A stretch of DNA of 29,719 nucleotides from Porticoccus sp964608185 (GCA_964608185.1 CAZSMR010000015.1:1-29719), one strand, 5' to 3'; counted from the stretch's first letter, positions 7,384 through 16,350 are shown. Made by a program: numbers and translations. The notes: generated by a model from the letters alone, not told the origin.

Positions 7384-8970
7384 ATGTCATCAAATTTAGT
7401 TTCTGAAGGGGTAAAGCAGAGAAGGACTTTTGCTATTATTTCGCATCCTGATGCAGGTAAAACTACCATAACTGAAAAGCTTTTGTTATTTGGAAATCTT
7501 ATTCAGATAGCTGGGACAGTAAAAAGTAGAAAAAGTGATAGACATGCGACTTCTGATTGGATGCAAATGGAAAAAGATCGTGGGATTTCTGTAACATCCT
7601 CTGTAATGCAGTTCCCATACAAGGGTTGTACAGTAAACTTACTTGATACCCCAGGGCATGAAGATTTTTCTGAGGACACTTATCGAACACTAACAGCAGT
7701 AGATTCAGCGCTGATGGTCATCGACGGAGCCAAAGGTGTTGAAAATAGAACTATAAAATTAATGGATGTTTGCCGATTAAGAGATACGCCAATTATATCT
7801 TTTATCAACAAAATGGATCGGGAAATACGTGATCCAGTGGAATTGCTTGATGAAATAGAAAAAGTGTTGAAAATTTTATGTGCCCCAATGAATTGGCCAA
7901 TTGGTTGCGGCAAAGATTTTAAGGGAATATATAATTTTCATACAGATAACATAAATGTCTTTAAGCCTGGCCAAGGAAGTGTTATTCCTGATGATGTCCA
8001 AATAAATGGATTGCATTCCGAGGAGGCAACTAAATTTTTAGGCTATCGAGCCCAAGAAATTAGAGAAGAGATAGAGCTTGTCCGGGGGGCAACAAACACT
8101 TTTGATAATAAGCTTTTTTTGAGTGGACAATTAACACCTGTATTTTTTGGCACAGCGTTATCAAATTTCGGTATAAGAGAAATGCTAAATAGCTTTATTG
8201 AGTTAGCCCCTCCACCTCAATCCAGAAAAGCAATAGAGAGAAATGTTGATGCTAATGAAGAAGATTTTTCTGGATTTGTATTTAAAATACAAGCAAATAT
8301 GGATCCAAAGCACCGAGATCGAATAGCATTTATGCGTGTTTGTTCTGGTAGGTACATAAAGGGTATGAAAATTCACCATGTTAGACAAAAAAAAGATTTG
8401 CGTATATCTGACGCTGTTGGCTTTAAGGCAGGAGAGAGGATCTCATTAGACGAAGCGATTGCGGGTGACATTATTGGGCTCCATAATCATGGCACTATAC
8501 AAATTGGCGATACTTTTACTACAGGAGAGCAGCTTAAATTTACAGGAATTCCATATTTTTCGCCCGAACTTTTTAGGAGAATTAGGCTCTGTGATCCACT
8601 TAAAACGAAACAACTAAAAAAAGGTATTCAGCAATTATCTGAGGAAGGAAGCACTCAGGTTTTTTTCCCACTGAATAGCAACGATATTATTGTCGGTGCA
8701 GTAGGGCAATTACAATTTGATGTAGTAACATTTCGACTCAAAGATGAGTATGGTGTAGAGGCAGTTTATGAGCCGATCAATGTTTATACGGCTCGATGGA
8801 TAGAGTCTGATGAAAATAGAAAAATAGAAGAAATGAAAAGAAAACTTCCAGATGGAATAGCACTAGATGGCGGAGGCTGTTTGACATATCTTGCATCTAC
8901 TAAAGTAAATCTGTCTCTTACAGAGGAGAGATACCCAGACGTAAGATTCACATCTACAAGGGAACTTTGA
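7384..8970 (+). CDS. prfC: Peptide chain release factor 3
   Basis: RF3 is a GTPase that removes RF1 and RF2 from the ribosome after peptide release. The 528 residues match the family. The P-loop is HPDAGKTT (21-28), followed by the switch II motif DTPGHEDF and the NKMD base-recognition motif. EF-Tu-like domain II and the RF3 C-terminal domain complete it. The strong AAAGGAAATAGGAA Shine-Dalgarno region precedes the ATG. It is the last gene of the close-packed + strand run starting at pssA; no terminator was found before the next gene at 9072. Confidence 0.98.
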   Translation: MSSNLVSEGVKQRRTFAIISHPDAGKTTITEKLLLFGNLIQIAGTVKSRKSDRHATSDWMQMEKDRGISVTSSVMQFPYKGCTVNLLDTPGHEDFSEDTYRTLTAVDSALMVIDGAKGVENRTIKLMDVCRLRDTPIISFINKMDREIRDPVELLDEIEKVLKILCAPMNWPIGCGKDFKGIYNFHTDNINVFKPGQGSVIPDDVQINGLHSEEATKFLGYRAQEIREEIELVRGATNTFDNKLFLSGQLTPVFFGTALSNFGIREMLNSFIELAPPPQSRKAIERNVDANEEDFSGFVFKIQANMDPKHRDRIAFMRVCSGRYIKGMKIHHVRQKKDLRISDAVGFKAGERISLDEAIAGDIIGLHNHGTIQIGDTFTTGEQLKFTGIPYFSPELFRRIRLCDPLKTKQLKKGIQQLSEEGSTQVFFPLNSNDIIVGAVGQLQFDVVTFRLKDEYGVEAVYEPINVYTARWIESDENRKIEEMKRKLPDGIALDGGGCLTYLASTKVNLSLTEERYPDVRFTSTREL

Positions 8971-9071
8971 TATTTTTTAAGGAAATTCGGCGCACTAAGA
9001 AGTGATAAATTTATAGCTAAACCCCCTTCTTTGCTGTAAGTTTTATAATTAGAATTATTCGGAATAGGGAT

Positions 9072-10109
9072 ATGAGAGAATATTCGCCATTTGCAAAAGG
9101 GCTTATTACAAGCGCAGCTTTCGTTGTTGTTGTTACAGGTATTAAAATGGCTGAAACGCTTATAATTCCTTGTTTGTTGTCTGTATTTATAGCTCTAATC
9201 TTTTCCCCTTTATTGTCTTGGTTAAAAAGAAATAAAGTACCGAGTGGAATTGCTATTTTTTTAATTATGGGACTAGTTGTCGCTGTAGGCTGGATAATTA
9301 CAATATTGATACAGTCCTCTGTGGGTGATTTTCGAAAAAATATTCCTATTTATGAGGGTAGAATTCAAGAACTAAGCGGAATTTTCTTATATTGGTTAAG
9401 TGATCTCGGACTAGTACTTGATAAAAGTCAAATTGAAAATTTTTTTAAGCCCGCAGTCATAATGCAGATTGCAGGTAACACATTGGTATCATTTGGCGGT
9501 GCCTTAACTAATATCTTCATGATCTTGTTGACCGTAATTTTCATTTTAGCTGAAAAAGTAGGGTTCAGTAGAAAATTGCAGCTTGCAACGAATAAGACAG
9601 AGACTTCTAATAAAGGTTTAACGCGCTTTCTGGCAAGTGTCCATAGTTATTTAGGAATTAAGTCAGCTTTGAGTCTGCTGACTGGAATTTTAGTTGCAGT
9701 AACTTTATGGGCGTTTGGAGTGGATTACCCTGTTATGTGGGGTTTTATTGCGTTATTACTGAACTTCATTCCTACAATTGGATCTATAATAGCAGCTGTC
9801 CCAGCAGTACTTTTGTCTTTAATCCAACTGGGACCTTTCACTGCTCTTTTGGTAGCCTTGTGTTATTTGACTATAAATATTTTGGTGGGAAATATACTTG
9901 AACCTCGGTTGATGGGCAGGGGTCTCAACTTATCACCCCTGGTTGTCTTTTTATCTTTAGTTTTTTGGGGGTGGATTTTAGGCCCTGTCGGTATGCTTCT
10001 CTCGATACCTTTGACAATAATGCTTAAGATCGCGTTGGAAAATGATCAAAATACTCGCTGGATAGGAGTAATGTTGGGCTCTGGAAGCAAGCTACCTGAT
10101 CACGAATAA
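9072..10109 (+). CDS. AI-2E family (PerM-like) membrane transporter
   Basis: This integral membrane protein of 345 residues has the AI-2E/PerM architecture: hydrophobic segments near 10-30 and 35-75, a soluble loop (about 90-140), then further membrane spans. It ends with the characteristic GNILEPRLMGRGLNLSPLVVFLSL segment near residues 275-300. The family includes TqsA (autoinducer-2 export) and Na+/H+ antiporters, so the substrate cannot be assigned from sequence. It is separated from prfC by 101 bp and converges on selO with 22 bp between stops. No dedicated partner gene is visible. Confidence 0.85.
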   Translation: MREYSPFAKGLITSAAFVVVVTGIKMAETLIIPCLLSVFIALIFSPLLSWLKRNKVPSGIAIFLIMGLVVAVGWIITILIQSSVGDFRKNIPIYEGRIQELSGIFLYWLSDLGLVLDKSQIENFFKPAVIMQIAGNTLVSFGGALTNIFMILLTVIFILAEKVGFSRKLQLATNKTETSNKGLTRFLASVHSYLGIKSALSLLTGILVAVTLWAFGVDYPVMWGFIALLLNFIPTIGSIIAAVPAVLLSLIQLGPFTALLVALCYLTINILVGNILEPRLMGRGLNLSPLVVFLSLVFWGWILGPVGMLLSIPLTIMLKIALENDQNTRWIGVMLGSGSKLPDHE

Positions 10110-10131
10110 ATTTATACATGCAGTCCTTTAC

Positions 10132-11595
10132 TCAAGACGAACAGCTCACAGCTATTTTTTTACTCCATTCCGGAGGGTGTTCTGCATATTCTTCGCAATC
10201 AGTATGTTCATCGTATGGTGCTTGTAGCAATTTAAGCATACGTTCAATTTCTGTGTAATCTTTTTCGTCCTCAGCCTTTCGAATAGCTATTTCAGCCATA
10301 TAGTTTCGAAAAACATACTTTGGGTTGCATTTAGTCATCTGATTCATTCTTTCTGTACCATTTTTCGGCTCGATAGCTAGTCGGCGTTGATATTTTTGTA
10401 TCCACTCATTGAAAGTATCTCTCTCTATAAATAAATCCTCTAAATTTTTATGCCCACTATCTAGATGGTAAAAACAAAGACGTCTAAAGAAAATAGTATA
10501 ATCAACCTGATTGTATGCAAGTATTTTCAATAGCTCGTTTATTAGACTTTGATCATTGATATTAGGGATTAGCAATCCCATTTTTTTTCTATAAAGCTCA
10601 AGCATAGTGCTTAAAAATATAGGCTGATAGTCTTCCAATGCTGTCGTCAGCTTTTCTGTTGGTATGAGGCTTGTTAGTGCGTTAGCTAGCATATTGCAAT
10701 TCCATAAGCCTATATTTGGTTGACTCTCATAGGAATATCGGCCGCTAGTATCAGAATGATTGCAAATGAAACTTGGGTCATAACTATCCATAAACCCAAA
10801 CGGTCCATAATCCATAGTTTCACCAAGAATAGACATGTTATCAGTATTCATTACTCCATGACAAAATCCTACAGATTGCCATTTCGCTATCATAACGGCA
10901 GTTTTATGAATTACGCATTTAAACATTTCAAGATGCCGATCATCATTTTTTTTAATTTCTGGAAAGTGTTGATCAACTATATAATCAGCCAGTTTTTTAA
11001 CGCACTCATATTGATGTGTGTTATGAAAGTATTCAAAAGATCCGAATCGGATATGACTTCGGGCAAGACGAACGAGCATAGCAGCACTCTCAATTTTTTC
11101 TCTATAAACAGGCTCCTCGCTAGAAAAAATACTAAGAGATCTCGTTGAACTAATGCCAAGTGCATGCATAGCTTCGCTACAAAGATATTCTCTGATTGTT
11201 GACCTTAAGACGGCTCTTCCATCCCCAAAACGTGAATAAGGAGTTATACCGGCCCCTTTTAGGTGAACATCCCACTTTCCTGCTGGCCCCTCGATTTCTC
11301 CTATCAGTAAGCCCCTACCATCTCCTAGTTTTGGAGAGTAGCCACCAAACTGATGACCGCTATAAATCATAGCTAATGGGTCACTTCCCTTAGGAATTTT
11401 ATTTCCAGAGCACAAGCCAGCAAGCCATTGTGGCACAATAGATGCAGAATTTATTTTATGCGATAAACCAAGAAGATTAAGACCAGCACCATTTATGTTC
11501 ACTAGATATGGGTTTGGAAGACCTTTAGGCTCCACTCTTGTAAAAAATTTTTCGCCTAACTTAGCGAAGCAGTTGTTAAATTTTATAAATTCCAA
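10132..11595 (-). CDS. selO: SelO/YdiU protein adenylyltransferase
   Basis: SelO is a pseudokinase that transfers AMP to Ser, Thr or Tyr of target proteins and has been linked to redox stress. The 487 residues match bacterial YdiU. Visible motifs are HLKGAG with K113, TPYSRFGDGRAVLRSTIREYL (119-139), HGVMNTDN, and DYGPFGFMD. The protein ends in CSS, the conserved terminus where eukaryotic forms carry selenocysteine; here it is a normal TGT cysteine. It lies 42 bp downstream of yciH on the same strand, so the two may be co-transcribed. It converges with the PerM-like gene. Confidence 0.96.
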   Translation of the reverse strand: MEFIKFNNCFAKLGEKFFTRVEPKGLPNPYLVNINGAGLNLLGLSHKINSASIVPQWLAGLCSGNKIPKGSDPLAMIYSGHQFGGYSPKLGDGRGLLIGEIEGPAGKWDVHLKGAGITPYSRFGDGRAVLRSTIREYLCSEAMHALGISSTRSLSIFSSEEPVYREKIESAAMLVRLARSHIRFGSFEYFHNTHQYECVKKLADYIVDQHFPEIKKNDDRHLEMFKCVIHKTAVMIAKWQSVGFCHGVMNTDNMSILGETMDYGPFGFMDSYDPSFICNHSDTSGRYSYESQPNIGLWNCNMLANALTSLIPTEKLTTALEDYQPIFLSTMLELYRKKMGLLIPNINDQSLINELLKILAYNQVDYTIFFRRLCFYHLDSGHKNLEDLFIERDTFNEWIQKYQRRLAIEPKNGTERMNQMTKCNPKYVFRNYMAEIAIRKAEDEKDYTEIERMLKLLQAPYDEHTDCEEYAEHPPEWSKKIAVSCSS

Positions 11596-11637
11596 GTTTA
11601 TCCACTTTGTTTTATGTATGAGTCGAAAAAAATAGGG

Positions 11638-11949
11638 TTATCTGACAAGGAATCCTGTTTGTTTTAAGTGTATACGAACTTTATTTCTATGGTCCCCTTG
11701 TATCTCTATTATGTCATTTTTTAGTGAGCCACCACTGCTGCATCTTTTTTTTAGGTCTCTAGTTAAATTTTTTAATTCGTCATTAGTAATGTTCATTCCA
11801 GAAATAGTGGTAACTCCTTTACCTTTTCTGCCTTTAGTCTCGAGTTGTATTTTGGCAAAACCATCACCGTTTTGTTTTTTTTCCTGAAAATTCTTAGGTC
11901 TGATTCGACCAGTTTCTGTTGAATAAACTAGCTGGGTTTCATTATCCAT
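11638..11949 (-). CDS. yciH: YciH, SUI1/eIF1-family translation factor homologue
   Basis: This small protein of 103 residues has the SUI1 (eIF1) fold. In E. coli YciH can help discriminate initiation complexes on the 30S subunit. The polar N-terminal arm leads to RKGKGVTTISGM, then KKRCSSGGSLKNDIIEIQGDHR and a final basic strand ending GFLVR; these are the family's RNA-contacting segments. It reads leftward toward selO. No strong Shine-Dalgarno is visible upstream of the ATG. Confidence 0.93.
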   Translation of the reverse strand: MDNETQLVYSTETGRIRPKNFQEKKQNGDGFAKIQLETKGRKGKGVTTISGMNITNDELKNLTRDLKKRCSSGGSLKNDIIEIQGDHRNKVRIHLKQTGFLVR

Positions 11950-12340
11950 TCAAAATACTCATCATTTAAGTTTTCCTAAAATACATGAAACAGCTTCTAT
12001 ACTATAAATTTTTTTGCCGCAGTTGTCGTATTTGATATTGATATCACATTAGAAGTTTGAGTATATAATAATAAGAAGCAACAGGAATAGGGCAAGTAAT
12101 ATTACTGCAGAGTTAGCTTATAAGATTGTAACAAAGAGATGCATATGCTCTTATCTAAAATTTGTTAAAAAAATGGGATTTATGTTTTGATTAGATCAAT
12201 TGTATTATGATTAAAAGTTCTAAATGAAGATTAAAAAATTCATGTGATGCTTAAAAAAAATAACTGATGTAAAAAAACTCACAAATTAGATTATGCGACA
12301 TAATCGTTTGTGGGGCAAAAAAACCAAATAAAGGAGTATC
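11950..12340. other. 391-bp AT-rich intergenic region with phased A-tracts
   Basis: No credible coding region is present. The left part must hold the yciH promoter (minus strand). The right part has A-tracts centred near 12214, 12235, 12256 and 12274, about two helical turns apart, which predicts intrinsically bent DNA. These precede a 17-bp dyad and the small gene at 12341. No RNA gene was recognised. Confidence 0.6.
12289..12305. promoter_or_regulatory. 17-bp operator-like dyad upstream of the small gene at 12341
   Basis: GATTATG-CGA-CATAATC is a perfect 7-bp inverted repeat with a 3-bp spacer. Its right arm contains CATAAT (12299-12304), a plausible -10 box 37 bp before the start codon. 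A repressor bound here would block that promoter. The regulator is unknown. Confidence 0.45.
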
Positions 12341-12652
12341 ATGACACTCACAGCAAAATTAATGGGCACTAGCTCCCCATATATCTTCAATATAGTTTAT
12401 GATATTGATGTTCGCTTGTTATTTATAGAGTTTTTGGACGACCCGTCAGATGAGCAGCCATCATTACGAATTATATTTCCTGAAATTACACTCTATTCTG
12501 AAACCAATCAAGCAGACGCAGTTGATGATGAGCTAATGGATGATCTTGTTTCTATGGATTGGGTGAGTAAGGATAAAGTGGCTGTTATCACTTGCAAAAA
12601 AGAAATTCTAATTGAGCTAACAGGAGAGCCATTTTCCGAAAAAATTTCTTAG
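12341..12652 (+). CDS. Small acidic protein, unrecognised
   Basis: I do not recognise this 103-residue protein. It is acidic, with a DDPSDE patch near 33-38 and DAVDDELMDD near 59-68, and has no signal peptide or membrane segment. The pattern is alternating beta-like segments: FNIVYDIDVRLLFIEFL, LRIIFPEITLYS and VAVITCKKEILIEL. A near-ideal Shine-Dalgarno (AAGGAG, 12331-12336) lies 4 nt before the ATG and a dyad lies further upstream, so it is very likely expressed. It stands alone between yciH and an opposing small gene. It could be a small all-beta regulatory or phage-derived protein, but nothing supports a function. Confidence 0.75.
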   Translation: MTLTAKLMGTSSPYIFNIVYDIDVRLLFIEFLDDPSDEQPSLRIIFPEITLYSETNQADAVDDELMDDLVSMDWVSKDKVAVITCKKEILIELTGEPFSEKIS

Positions 12653-12757
12653 AATATGCACGAACATCAAAAATTTCCCTCTTTTGAAATTTGATTAGCT
12701 ACCTTAAATTACTTGGCTTGAAAGACTAGGCACTCGTCAATATTTACTACTATAATT

Positions 12758-13096
12758 TTAGTCTGTAGGTATAGGCTCTACGATAAACTTACCATTTATT
12801 TCGACTAAGTGAAGCTGACATTCTAAATCTTCATAATCAGGAACCTGGCCGGGTAACCCAGAAACAATCCTTCTACCTTTTGTTCGAAGCTCTATAGCTG
12901 CTTTACGTTGCTCCATATTTGTTGAGAAGGGCACAAATATTTTTTTGGCTGCCACCCTATTAATTTTTTTTATACGAGCTTTCATTTTTGCCTGATCTTC
13001 TCTGCCAGCGTCAGTTCCTTTGTCCCAAAGCAGGTTAACAAACGGTTGATCTTTTATTTTTGCTCTACGTGTTTGCGGGTTAACTTTTTTTATCAT
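12758..13096 (-). CDS. Small basic protein, unrecognised
   Basis: I do not recognise this 112-residue protein. The first 55 residues are strongly basic (IKKVNPQTRRAKIK, then KMKARIKKINRVAAKK), which suggests nucleic-acid binding. The last 30 are acidic to neutral and look beta-rich (YEDLECQLHLVEINGKFIVEPIP). There is no membrane segment. It is convergent with the gene at 12341, with 105 bp between stops holding only a weak AT hairpin (12671-12692). AGGACGG upstream of the ATG is a modest ribosome binding site. Its composition resembles phage or island ORFans, but that is inference. Confidence 0.6.
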   Translation of the reverse strand: MIKKVNPQTRRAKIKDQPFVNLLWDKGTDAGREDQAKMKARIKKINRVAAKKIFVPFSTNMEQRKAAIELRTKGRRIVSGLPGQVPDYEDLECQLHLVEINGKFIVEPIPTD

Positions 13097-13380
13097 TTGA
13101 AAGCCGTCCTATTCATTTTATGTAATTAACAAATTCACTCACGCGGAGATTATATTAACGAAGGATATAAAAATCAATTTCGATGCTTCTTTGTTTTAAC
13201 TAGATATAGGTCTAAGAAAATTCTAGTTTGATATACCACAAGAAGCATTTGAATCATCATTATACAAGTATACGGTGAACTGTATGTTATAAATTTCCTT
13301 ATATTTTGTTAATAGCTATATTTTTCCATGAAAATTTCCATTAAAATAGCAACCATTATTCATAAGAGGAGCTTTAGGAT
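13097..13380. other. 284-bp intergenic region between divergent small genes
   Basis: This is an AT-rich divergent gap that should contain the promoters of the genes at 12758-13096 (minus) and 13381 (plus). No clear -35/-10 pair, strong hairpin or RNA gene was seen. AGAGGA (13365-13370) is the likely ribosome binding site for the gene at 13381. Confidence 0.4.
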
Positions 13381-13806
13381 ATGATTGAACTACCTAAATA
13401 CATATCTGTTAAAAAAGGGAGCCTTCATTATCAGCGAGCTATTCCAACAAGACTCCGTGCTTTATCAAAATCCAAGTTCTACTATTTTCCGTTAGGACTA
13501 AAACAAGATTCAAGCAAGGTTCATATAACGCAAGCTTTACTAAGGGCGTCGGAAGGGTTCAGATTACGGTGTCAGATGTTAGAAAATTTTAGTCGAGACT
13601 CTGTCCCCGAATCCGAATTAGATATGCTCTTCATGGAAATCATCAGAAGGTCTAACGCTCAAACTCTTGAGTATGAATACGAAAAAGATTTGTTTAAAGG
13701 GCCGTTTAAGTTTTCCATCCATGTAAGAAAACAATTAGCTGACCCAAATGACAATGAAAATAATTTTAATAAAAAGGCGAAAATGAGGGTACCAGGGCGT
13801 ACTTAA
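13381..13806 (+). CDS. Small protein resembling the N-terminal arm of tyrosine recombinases
   Basis: The 141-residue protein opens with PKYISVKKGSLHYQRAIP followed by TRLRAL and a FPLGLKQDSSKVH segment. This pattern (short beta-hairpin, RxIPxxLR, then a strand and a helix) resembles the DUF6538-type N-terminal domain of some phage integrases. No catalytic recombinase domain follows: the frame ends at 13806 and I saw no core motifs in the 135 bp before rnr. It may be an integrase remnant or a stand-alone DNA-binding protein. AGAGGA lies 10 nt before the ATG. The domain call is by eye and needs a profile search. Confidence 0.55.
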   Translation: MIELPKYISVKKGSLHYQRAIPTRLRALSKSKFYYFPLGLKQDSSKVHITQALLRASEGFRLRCQMLENFSRDSVPESELDMLFMEIIRRSNAQTLEYEYEKDLFKGPFKFSIHVRKQLADPNDNENNFNKKAKMRVPGRT

Positions 13807-13941
13807 TTTACTGATATAGTCTTTCTTCGTTTTTTATATGTTGCTCACTTTAAAAGTGGTTGGTTAATTTTAGAGCGATGTGTTGTGATAGCATGTATTA
13901 TTTTCAAATTTCTTTGATTTTTATCACTAAACGAAACAAAA

Positions 13942-16326
13942 ATGAAAAAACATATTAATAAAGATTCTTTTTCTCAGAGAGAGGCTGCTAAATACGATAA
14001 CCCTATCCCTAGCCGAGAATATATACTTAATTTTTTGAGTGAGAGTATCGGTCCGCTTACATATGAGGAGATATGCTCAGACTTCAGCATACAAGATGAT
14101 CGGGCCCGTGAAGCGATCAGACGTCGTTTGATCGCAATGGAGCGAGATGGTCAGTTAATAAAAAATCGAAGCTATGCTTATGGCGCTTTAGATAAAATGA
14201 ATCTCATAAAAGGAAGAATTTCTGGTCATCCAGATGGATTTGGTTTTGTCATACCAGCTAGTGGAGATGAAGACTTATACCTATCTAGCCGGCAAATGCG
14301 AAGAGTTATGGATGGTGATGAGGTCCTTGTAAGAGCTTCAGGTTCCGACCATCGTGGCCGTCAAGAGGGAGCTATTGTTGAAGTTTTAGAGCATAGAACG
14401 AAAACTTTAGTTGGCCGTTTCTTTCTAGAGAGTGGGATCCAGTTTGTTAGGCCTGATAATCCAAAAATTATACATGACATCATAGTTCCTCTAGGCCAAG
14501 AAAATAATGCTGAGCTAGGACAAATTGTAGTTGTTGAAATTGATGTGCAACCAGGTAGAAAAAATTTACCTGCTGGGCATGTTATCCAAATCTTGGGTAG
14601 TCATTTAGCGCCTGGAATGGAAATTGATATTGCTATTAATAATTATGATATTCCAACTGAATGGCCTCAATCGGTTCTCAGTGCTATGGATACTTTCAGG
14701 GGTAATGTTTCTGAAGATGACAAAAAATATAGAGTTGATTTACGCCACTTATCTTTCGTAACTATCGACGGAGAAGATGCTCGTGATTTTGATGATGCAG
14801 TATATTGTGAGCCTTGCTCAGGAGGAGGCTGGCTATTATATGTTGCTATTGCTGATGTTTCTCACTATGTGTCAGTAACGAGCACTCTAGATAAGGAGGC
14901 CTATAAAAGAGGTAACTCTGTATATTTTCCTCAAAATGTTATTCCTATGTTGCCGGAAGAGCTATCTAATGGTTTATGTTCGCTTAATCCTCATGTAGAT
15001 AGACTAACCTTAGTTTGCAAAATGAAATTAGATGAAACCGGCGTAGTTGCTAGTTATAAGTTTCTTGAGGGCTTGATCAATTCGCACGCTAGATTGACAT
15101 ATACTCAAGTGGCAGAAATTATTTCTCAAAAAAATCAAGTAAACAGTGGTATACGAAAACAATTTCACTCAATAGCAAAACATTTAGATAGTCTGACAGA
15201 CCTCCATTACCAGTTGCTTGAAGCAAGAAAAGTAAGAGGAGCTATCGAGTTTGAATCTCAAGAAGCTCAGATTTTTTTTGATACCGAGAAAAAAATTCAA
15301 GAAATCTTACCAGCCGAACGTAATCAAGCGCATAAGTTGATCGAAGAATGTATGCTTTGTGCAAATGTCTGTGCAGCAAAATTTCTAAAGAAAAATAAAA
15401 TACCCGCACTTTATCGTGTCCATCAGGCACCTAGGCGGGAAAAAATAGATAGTCTCAGAGAATTTCTAGGCGAATTGGGTTTAGATTTTTCCAGCGGAGA
15501 TGAACCTACCCCGAAAGATTTTCAGCGAATTCTTCGCCAGGCTATAAACCGTCCTGATGCCAGCGTTATTCAGTCGGTTGTGTTGCGGTCGATGAATAGA
15601 GCTTCTTATTCGCCTGAAAATGAAGGACATTTTGGTCTCAATTATTCGGAATATACTCATTTTACATCACCCATTCGTCGTTATTCTGATCTTTTGGTTC
15701 ATAGGGCAATTAGATATCTTATTAGAAAAAAAGCCAAAAGCGCTGAAATTTTCTGTGTTGAAGGTGCTCCAGTTTTAAGCCCAGCTCAAATATATCCTTA
15801 CGATAAAAAAATTCTAATGTCCTGCGGTGAACAGTGCTCTTTGACAGAGCGAAGAGCAGATGAGGCTACAAGAGATGTAGTTAATTGGCTTAAGTGCGAG
15901 TTTTTATTATCCCGAGTTGGCGAAGATTTTAACGGTGTTGTTACTTCAGTTACTGGATTTGGATTGTTTGTTCAGATAGATAAAATGTATGTTGAAGGCT
16001 TGATTCATATAACTAATTTACCAAAGGATTACTATCATCACGAAGTAGACCATCATCGCTTGGTAGGTGAGAGAACCGGAAGGATTTTTCGTCTTGGCGA
16101 TAACTTAACTGTAAGAGTAATTAGAGTTGACTTGAATGAAAGAAAAATTGACTTTGAACTTTCATCAAAAGATCAAAAGAAAAATATTTACAAAGCTAAA
16201 AAATCTAAAAATATAAATATTAAAAACACTAAATCTAATATAGTAAAAAACAAGTCCAAAACGTTAGATTCTAAGTCTTATATAAAATTAAAAAATAAAA
16301 AAAATAAGACTAAAAAAAATAGTTAG
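13942..16326 (+). CDS. rnr: Ribonuclease R
   Basis: RNase R is a processive 3'-5' exoribonuclease that degrades structured RNA and takes part in rRNA and tmRNA-linked mRNA quality control. The 794 residues show an N-terminal helix-turn-helix-like domain (about 20-90) and cold-shock domains with GRISGHPDGFGFV. The RNB catalytic domain has GEDARDFDDA (277-286, Asp cluster 282/284/285), and the S1 domain has GVVTSVTGFGLFVQ. The last 50 or so residues are a lysine/asparagine-rich tail, as in E. coli RNase R but unusually Asn-rich. No Shine-Dalgarno precedes the ATG. It is followed after 24 bp by rlmB, a conserved gammaproteobacterial pair. Confidence 0.97.
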   Translation: MKKHINKDSFSQREAAKYDNPIPSREYILNFLSESIGPLTYEEICSDFSIQDDRAREAIRRRLIAMERDGQLIKNRSYAYGALDKMNLIKGRISGHPDGFGFVIPASGDEDLYLSSRQMRRVMDGDEVLVRASGSDHRGRQEGAIVEVLEHRTKTLVGRFFLESGIQFVRPDNPKIIHDIIVPLGQENNAELGQIVVVEIDVQPGRKNLPAGHVIQILGSHLAPGMEIDIAINNYDIPTEWPQSVLSAMDTFRGNVSEDDKKYRVDLRHLSFVTIDGEDARDFDDAVYCEPCSGGGWLLYVAIADVSHYVSVTSTLDKEAYKRGNSVYFPQNVIPMLPEELSNGLCSLNPHVDRLTLVCKMKLDETGVVASYKFLEGLINSHARLTYTQVAEIISQKNQVNSGIRKQFHSIAKHLDSLTDLHYQLLEARKVRGAIEFESQEAQIFFDTEKKIQEILPAERNQAHKLIEECMLCANVCAAKFLKKNKIPALYRVHQAPRREKIDSLREFLGELGLDFSSGDEPTPKDFQRILRQAINRPDASVIQSVVLRSMNRASYSPENEGHFGLNYSEYTHFTSPIRRYSDLLVHRAIRYLIRKKAKSAEIFCVEGAPVLSPAQIYPYDKKILMSCGEQCSLTERRADEATRDVVNWLKCEFLLSRVGEDFNGVVTSVTGFGLFVQIDKMYVEGLIHITNLPKDYYHHEVDHHRLVGERTGRIFRLGDNLTVRVIRVDLNERKIDFELSSKDQKKNIYKAKKSKNINIKNTKSNIVKNKSKTLDSKSYIKLKNKKNKTKKNS

Positions 16327-16350
16327 CATTTTTTTATAGGTGAGTCTGTA

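Noticed and set aside
10977..11165. Overlapping short frames inside selO on both strands
   Set aside because: SelO is intact and conserved through this interval; these are shadows.
12671..12692. AAATTTC/GAAATTT hairpin between convergent small genes as a terminator
   Set aside because: Seven AT-rich pairs, an 8-nt loop and no U-tract; stability is doubtful.
13847..13859. CACTT-TAA-AAGTG palindrome before rnr as a terminator
   Set aside because: The stem is 5 bp and AT-rich, with no T-run after it; too weak to call.
11950..13941. A defence island or toxin-antitoxin module
   Set aside because: The three small genes are not paired in an operon (orientations +, -, +), and none shows a toxin, nuclease or antitoxin motif that I can recognise.
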